A stretch of DNA of 43,806 bases, from NCBI GenBank assembly GCA_028287305.1, contig JAQBPX010000005.1:1-43806 (forward strand), in the 5' to 3' direction. The stretch's first letter is position 1. Every line of letters begins with the position of its first letter. Shown piece after piece: positions 39,238 through 43,806 of the stretch. Under the pieces are notes generated by a model, which did no database searches, had not been told where the DNA came from, and saw only the letters and a program-made list of their open reading frames with translations. The position numbers were made by a program, and so were the translations under genes. The DNA comes from Gemmatimonadota bacterium. Its GTDB lineage: Bacteria > Gemmatimonadota > Gemmatimonadetes > Gemmatimonadales > Gemmatimonadaceae.

Positions 39238-40577
39238 CGGCTCGCCTGGCGCTGCTCGCGCTGCTCCTGCTGGCCCCGCGCCTCGCGCAGGCCCAGCTGG
39301 AGCGCTGCTTCTTCGACAATACACCGGAGACGCGCACGTACGGCAACAAGCTGCCGAGCGGGCAGTTCAACACCTTCTACGGCGCGGGCATCAACGTCCG
39401 CTGTCCCTCGAAGAAGCTGACGATTCGCGCGGACAGCCTCGAGTTCTACGGCGACATTCGCCGGCTCTACCTCGTGGGCCACGTGGTCTACAACGAGCCG
39501 CGCTTCAGGCTGAGCGCCGAATTCCTCAACTACTACGTGCCCGACGAGCGCATCGTCGCGAACACCAACGTGATCGCCACGCTTCCCAGCGGCTCGACCA
39601 TGAAGGGCCAGCAGGTCGAGTACCTAAGGGTGATCCCCAACGTGCGCCCTCGCACGCGCATCACCGCCATTGCGCGGCCCACCATCACCGCGATCGAGAA
39701 GGACAAGGCGGGCAAGCAGCTCTCGTCGTCCACGATCGTCGGCAACACGCTCGTGATGGACAACGAGGAGCTGGTCTACGGCAGTGGCGACGTGCAGATC
39801 GACCGCGAGGACGTGTTCGCGCGCGCCGACTCGGCCTTCATCGACAACGTGAAGGAATACGTGGAGCTCATCCAGCTCCCGCGCATCGAGGGGAAGAAGG
39901 GGCACCAGTTCACGCTGAGCGGACAGCGCATCCACCTTTATTCGAAGGCGAAGAAGCTGCAGCGCGTCCTCTCGATGCGCCTGGCCGAGGCGAAGAGCAA
40001 GGACCTCACGATGCGCGCCGACACCATCGACCTGCGACTGAAGGACGAGCTGCTCGACCGTGCCGTGGCGTGGGGGCCGGGGCGCGCGCATGCCGACGCC
40101 AAGTCGCAGAACATCTCCGCCGACTCCATCGACGTGCTGATGCCGGGGCAGAAGGTGCGGGAGGTTCACGCCCTGCGCAACGCGCTGGCCGAGGCGCAGC
40201 CGGATTCCTCGAAGTTCATCACCACGGAAAAGGACTGGCTGCGCGGCGACACCCTGGTCGCGAAGTTCGACACGGTCGCGACCGGCGACACGACGCAGGG
40301 ACCGGCCATTCGCCAGATCGTGGCGTCCGGCACCGCTGGTTCCTACCAGCACATGCCGCCGACTGACACGGTGTCGCACCGGCCGGCCATCAACTATGTG
40401 ACGGGCCGCCTCATCACGGTGGACTTCGCGGGGCGGCAACTGCGCACCGTGCACGTGATCGACCAGAAGAACGGACTCTACCTGGAGCCGGTAGCCGACA
40501 CCACGGAGAAGGCCGCCGCGGGCAAGCGCGCACCGGACGTGAAGCGTCCTCCAGCCAAGCCCCCCCAAGGTCCATGA
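39234..40577 (+). CDS. OstA/LptA-like LPS transport protein, long form
   Basis: The protein has 447 residues, far longer than E. coli LptA (185), with a signal peptide ending RLAQA before Q. The sequence contains repeated OstA-type jellyroll strands: KLTIRADSLEFYGD, LYLVGHVVYNEPRFRLSAE, TSS-like NTLVMDNEELVYGSGDVQI and SMRLAEAKSKDLTMRADTID. It probably forms the periplasmic part of the LPS bridge, with several OstA modules in one chain. Similar long OstA-like proteins occur in phyla such as Bacteroidota (from memory). The C-terminal tail (PPAKPPQGP) is proline-rich. It overlaps both neighbours by ATGA. Confidence 0.85.
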   Translation: MTARLALLALLLLAPRLAQAQLERCFFDNTPETRTYGNKLPSGQFNTFYGAGINVRCPSKKLTIRADSLEFYGDIRRLYLVGHVVYNEPRFRLSAEFLNYYVPDERIVANTNVIATLPSGSTMKGQQVEYLRVIPNVRPRTRITAIARPTITAIEKDKAGKQLSSSTIVGNTLVMDNEELVYGSGDVQIDREDVFARADSAFIDNVKEYVELIQLPRIEGKKGHQFTLSGQRIHLYSKAKKLQRVLSMRLAEAKSKDLTMRADTIDLRLKDELLDRAVAWGPGRAHADAKSQNISADSIDVLMPGQKVREVHALRNALAEAQPDSSKFITTEKDWLRGDTLVAKFDTVATGDTTQGPAIRQIVASGTAGSYQHMPPTDTVSHRPAINYVTGRLITVDFAGRQLRTVHVIDQKNGLYLEPVADTTEKAAAGKRAPDVKRPPAKPPQGP

Positions 40578-41827
40578 CCGACCCGACCCCGTTCATTCCG
40601 GCCCGCGTCCAGGCCCTCGTCGACCACCTCGCGAAGGGCGATCGCTCAACCGCGCTCGCGCTCCACGCCGTGATCCATGAGGCCGACGGGATCGGCTCCG
40701 CGCCGTTCAGCCGGGTCTCCATCTGCTACCGCGATGACCACCTCGCGGCGTTGCGCGCGTCGGGCCGAGATGCCGACCGTGAGGCGGGCCGCCTGAGCCT
40801 GGACGAAGTCCGCATTCACCTCGCACACTCGGTGTTCCCCCGGCTCGCCGCGGAAGGCGTGCTCATCCTGCCCGCCGAGGGGCTCACCGGGGTGGACGAC
40901 ACGCTCCAGGTCGCTCCGGCGCTCTGGGCGGACATCGTCGCGCTTCGCCAGGAAGTCGCCGACGTGCTCAAGCATACCGGCGAGCACCGGGGACCCCTCG
41001 AGCCCCCTCCACAGGGGGCTGAGGGCGTTACAGACCAGCTCGCCGCGCCGCATGGGTCCGTCCTGGAAGCCAGCGGCCTGATCAAGATGTATCGCCGCCG
41101 CCGGGTGGTGAACGACGTGGCCCTTCGATTGCAACAGGGCGAGATCGTGGGACTGCTGGGCCCGAATGGCGCGGGGAAGACCACGACCTTCTACATGATC
41201 GTGGGACTCATCGAGCCCATGTCCGGGAAGATCTCCCTCGACGGGCAGGACATCACCGCGATGCCCATGTTCAAGCGGGCCCGGCAAGGCATCGGCTATC
41301 TCTCCCAGGAGCCATCCATCTTCCGCAAGCTCTCCGTGGAAGACAACATCCTGGCGATCCTCGAAACGCTCCCGCTCTCCTCGGCGGAGCGCCGGACCCG
41401 GCTCGAAACGCTGCTGGACGAGCTGAGCATCAAGCATTTGCGGCACAGCAAGGCGTACGCACTCTCCGGTGGCGAGCGCCGCCGACTCGAGATCACGCGG
41501 GCGCTGGTCACGCAGCCGAAGTTCATGATGCTGGACGAGCCGTTCGCGGGGGTCGACCCGATCGCCGTGCATGACATCCAGACCATCGTCGCCGGCCTCC
41601 GCCATCGCGGAATCGGCGTCCTCATCTCCGATCACAACGTCGAGCAGACACTGGACATCGTGGACCGCGCCTACATCATGTTCGACGGGCAGGTGAAGGT
41701 TTCGGGAACCGTGCGCGAGCTCGTGTTCGACGACACGGTGGCCGACATCTACCTCGGTCCCACCCTTACTGCACGCCTCCGCTCCCGCTTTGCCGCGGAG
41801 AACGACGGCCCGCAGGAGCAGGCATGA
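40574..41827 (+). CDS. lptB: LPS export ATPase LptB with extra N-terminal domain
   Basis: LptB powers LPS extraction. Residues about 163-403 are a complete LptB: Walker A GPNGAGKT (196-203), Q-loop Q245 (YLSQEPSIFRKL), signature LSGGERRRLEITRAL (297-311), Walker B MMLDEPFAGVDP (318-329) and H-loop H354. Normal LptB is about 240 residues; this protein has 417 because of an N-terminal region (about 1-125) that I do not recognise. Its SLDEVRIHLAHSVFPRLAAE segment could be a winged helix. A linker rich in Pro and Gly (136-160) joins the parts. No ATG, and no GTG nearer than codon 131, allows a separate LptB start. The ATG at 40574 overlaps the OstA gene (ATGA). Confidence 0.93.
   Translation: MTDPTPFIPARVQALVDHLAKGDRSTALALHAVIHEADGIGSAPFSRVSICYRDDHLAALRASGRDADREAGRLSLDEVRIHLAHSVFPRLAAEGVLILPAEGLTGVDDTLQVAPALWADIVALRQEVADVLKHTGEHRGPLEPPPQGAEGVTDQLAAPHGSVLEASGLIKMYRRRRVVNDVALRLQQGEIVGLLGPNGAGKTTTFYMIVGLIEPMSGKISLDGQDITAMPMFKRARQGIGYLSQEPSIFRKLSVEDNILAILETLPLSSAERRTRLETLLDELSIKHLRHSKAYALSGGERRRLEITRALVTQPKFMMLDEPFAGVDPIAVHDIQTIVAGLRHRGIGVLISDHNVEQTLDIVDRAYIMFDGQVKVSGTVRELVFDDTVADIYLGPTLTARLRSRFAAENDGPQEQA
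40995..41025 (+). other. Strong hairpin inside lptB at the domain junction
   Basis: CCCTC-G-AGCCCCCT (40995-41008) pairs with AGGGGGCTGAGGG (41013-41025) around the loop CCAC: 13 base pairs, one bulged G, mostly GC. It lies within the reading frame and encodes the Pro/Gly linker PLEPPPQGAEG between the unknown N-terminal domain and the ATPase. It could slow ribosomes, act as an RNA signal, or be the remnant of an inserted palindrome. Confidence 0.7.
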
Positions 41828-43308
41828 AACCCGGTCTTTCCCAGGGCACGCAGCTCAAGCAGGAGCTCAAGATCAATCCACGCCTCTACCAGGCGATGGA
41901 CCTCCTGTACATGCCCCTGCTCGACCTGCAGCAGCACCTCAAGCAGGAGCTCCTCAACAACCCCTTCCTCGACATGGTCGAGCCGGAGGACGAGGAGGAC
42001 GAGGAGGGCAACGAGACCGACGCCGAATCCGAGGTAGAGGTCGAGAGCACCCCGGAGGAGCAGGAGAAGGCGAACAAGGACGAGATCGACTGGGAGGAAA
42101 TCCTCCTCGACGGCTTCGACGCCGGCGGTCGCCGCGAGGAGCACGAGGAGCGCGAGTACTACGAGCCGATCACGGTGGACACGCGCGACCTCGGCGACCA
42201 CCTCCGCGACCAGGTCTCGCTCCTCGACCTCAGCCCGCGCCAGATGCTCCTCGCCGATGAATTCATCGGCAACATCAACGAGGACGGATACCTCGCGTGC
42301 CCGCTCGCCGACATCATCACCGGCATCAACGAGATGCTGGAGCAGGCCGCCGAGGAGTCGGGGCGCGACAGCGATGACCTCCCGCTCTACAAGCCCTCCG
42401 AGGGCGAGGAGATGCTCGGGGTGGTGCAGGGGCTCGATCCCGCCGGCGTTGGCGCGCGCGACCTGCGTGAGTGCCTCATGCTCCAGCTCCGCGAGGCGGG
42501 GCTCGAGCAGAGCGTGCCCTTCCGCCTGGTCCGCGACTGCTTCGACGAGTTGATCAACCACCGCTGGAGCGAGATCTCCAAGCGGTTCGGCATCAGCCCC
42601 TCCGACGTGCAGCGCGCCGCCGACGAGATCCAGAAGCTCGACCCCAAGCCCGGCATCAAGTACAGCGACGCCGGCGACAACTACATCATCCCCGACCTGA
42701 TCGTCGACAAGATCGACGGGAAGTACTTCGTCTTCCTCAACGACGCCAACCTGCCGAGGCTCAAGCTCAGCAAGGCCTACCAGGAGATCGCGCGCGACAA
42801 GAAGAAGTTCGACGGCGAGAACAAGGAGTTCATCTCGAACAAGCTGAACTCCGCCAACTGGATGATCCAGGCCATCGAGCAGCGTCGCCAGACGATGCTC
42901 AAGGTCATGAACTACATCGTCGAACGGCAGCGTGAGTTCTTCGAGAAGGGCGTGCAGTTCCTCAAGCCGCTGACGCTGCGCGAAGTCGCCGAGGTGATCA
43001 GCATGCACGAGAGCACCGTCAGTCGCGTCACGAACGAGAAGTTCGTGCAGACGCCGCGCGGCGTGCTGCCGCTCAAGTTCTTCTTCTCCTCCGGCCTGTC
43101 GACCACGGCCGGCGAGGACGTCTCCGCGCGCGGCATCAAGGCGCAGATCCAGAAGCTCGTGTCCGAGGAGAATCCCAAGCACCCGCTCACCGACCAGGCG
43201 ATCGTGAACATCCTGAAGGAGACGGGCGTGCAGATCGCGCGACGCACCGTGGCGAAGTACCGCGACCAGCTGGGCGTGCTGTCGGCGCGCATGCGAAAGC
43301 GCGTATGA
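41824..43308 (+). CDS. rpoN: RNA polymerase sigma-54 factor
   Basis: Sigma-54 directs RNA polymerase to -24/-12 promoters and needs enhancer-binding ATPases. It has 494 residues. Region I (about 5-51) is Gln/Leu-rich (LSQGTQLKQELKINPRLYQA); region II (about 52-95) is strongly acidic; region III includes the core-binding part (LQGLDP-like VVQGLDPAGVGARDLRECL), the HTH (LTLREVAEVISMHESTVSRV) and the RpoN box ARRTVAKYRD at 472-481. It overlaps lptB by ATGA. The lptB-rpoN pair is conserved in Proteobacteria, which supports both calls. Confidence 0.97.
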   Translation: MKPGLSQGTQLKQELKINPRLYQAMDLLYMPLLDLQQHLKQELLNNPFLDMVEPEDEEDEEGNETDAESEVEVESTPEEQEKANKDEIDWEEILLDGFDAGGRREEHEEREYYEPITVDTRDLGDHLRDQVSLLDLSPRQMLLADEFIGNINEDGYLACPLADIITGINEMLEQAAEESGRDSDDLPLYKPSEGEEMLGVVQGLDPAGVGARDLRECLMLQLREAGLEQSVPFRLVRDCFDELINHRWSEISKRFGISPSDVQRAADEIQKLDPKPGIKYSDAGDNYIIPDLIVDKIDGKYFVFLNDANLPRLKLSKAYQEIARDKKKFDGENKEFISNKLNSANWMIQAIEQRRQTMLKVMNYIVERQREFFEKGVQFLKPLTLREVAEVISMHESTVSRVTNEKFVQTPRGVLPLKFFFSSGLSTTAGEDVSARGIKAQIQKLVSEENPKHPLTDQAIVNILKETGVQIARRTVAKYRDQLGVLSARMRKRV

Positions 43309-43806
43309 TGACGGACGAACGCGCGCCGGGACCAACGCCGTTCGTCGCTTCGTCGCACCGGAAGGTCGATGTCTCCGTGCTCGTGCCGGCCAAGGACGAG
43401 TCCGAGAACCTGCCGCTCTTCATGCAACTGGCGGCGGAAGCCTTCGCGGCACAGCCGGACACCAGCTATGAAGTGGTCGTCATCGATGACGGCTCCGTCG
43501 ACGACAGCTGGAATGTCCTCACGCGGCTCCAGGAGCAGTACAGCTTCCTTCGGGCGGTGCGGCATCGCGTGAAGCGCGGGATCGCGGACGCGCTGCGCAC
43601 CGGCTACCTGAACTCCACCGGTAGCATCCTGGTCTTCTATCCGGCGGATCTCCAGTTCAAGCCGGAAGACATCCCGCGCCTCGTGCGTCCCATCCTCGAT
43701 GGGAACGCCGACATGGTCACCGGGTTCAAGGAAGGGAAGTACGAAAAGGCGTTCGTCTCGAACATCTACAACGGCTTGAGTCGCACGCTGTTCAAGGTCC
43801 CCGTGA
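43305..43806 (+). CDS. Family-2 glycosyltransferase, 3'-partial
   Basis: The gene begins in an ATGATGA overlap with the rpoN stop and runs off the window; 167 residues are visible. It has the GT-A fold features of polyisoprenyl-phosphate sugar transferases: VSVLVPAKDESENLPLF near the N-terminus, EVVVIDDGSVDDSWNVL (D61, D62) and RHRVKRGIADALRTGYLNSTG. At the usual DxD position it reads YPADLQFKPEDIPRL, with Pro113 instead of the first Asp. The position next to LPS export genes suggests envelope glycan or lipid-linked sugar synthesis; donor and acceptor are unknown. It replaces hpf-ptsN, which follow rpoN in enterobacteria. Confidence 0.88.
   Translation, partial: MMTDERAPGPTPFVASSHRKVDVSVLVPAKDESENLPLFMQLAAEAFAAQPDTSYEVVVIDDGSVDDSWNVLTRLQEQYSFLRAVRHRVKRGIADALRTGYLNSTGSILVFYPADLQFKPEDIPRLVRPILDGNADMVTGFKEGKYEKAFVSNIYNGLSRTLFKVPV

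Overview
The window is a gene-dense, GC-rich stretch of a Gram-negative bacterial chromosome. Every gene I can support lies on the + strand, most neighbours overlap by 1-4 bases, and no gap exceeds about 120 bases. It combines a Kdo/LPS export locus, the futalosine menaquinone route, a complete type II fatty-acid locus, a 14-subunit-type complex I and a UPF0182 protein. Together with high GC and many GTG starts, this suggests Gemmatimonadota or a related phylum. That placement is inference from gene content, not from a marker alignment.

Layout. (1) 1-12318: nuoD (5' end outside the window) to nuoN, the respiratory NADH:quinone oxidoreductase. It is followed by a strong hairpin at 12351-12378. 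(2) 12395-20487: a phosphomannomutase/phosphoglucomutase, a UPF0182 membrane protein, a carbamate kinase, sucCD, an unusual EIIA(PTS)-CBS-CBS protein and ndk. (3) 20489-20568: a large dyad built from 15-bp direct repeats, a candidate terminator or mobile palindromic element. (4) 20604-33838: DUF177 (YceD), rpmF, plsX, fabH, fabD, fabG, acpP, fabF, then mqnE, mqnA, mqnC, ispF, a DedA protein, a XerD-type recombinase, an orphan glutamine amidotransferase of the PabA/TrpG family and an unrecognised outer-membrane protein. (5) 33891-43806: kdsB, pyrG, kdsA, kdsC, kdsD, lptC, an OstA/LptA-like protein, lptB with an extra N-terminal domain, rpoN and a truncated family-2 glycosyltransferase.

The genes fit together as energy and envelope biogenesis. 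Complex I reduces the menaquinone whose naphthoquinone ring is made by the Mqn enzymes. SucCD and Ndk handle substrate-level nucleotide energy. The Pls/Fab genes make acyl chains for phospholipid and lipid A. PyrG supplies the CTP that KdsB needs to activate Kdo, and KdsA, KdsC and KdsD make Kdo. LptC, LptA-like and LptB export the finished LPS. The kds-lpt-rpoN order resembles the enterobacterial locus.

I do not see a wholly new multi-gene defence or mobile system. The observations most worth follow-up are: LptB fused to an unrecognised N-terminal domain with a very strong RNA hairpin at the junction; a CX5CX2C instead of CX3CX2C cluster motif in MqnE; the EIIA-CBS-CBS regulator beside sucCD and ndk; the repeat-built dyad after ndk; an outer-membrane protein that appears to join a bactofilin-like repeat to a beta-barrel; and an ispF gene without a usual start codon.
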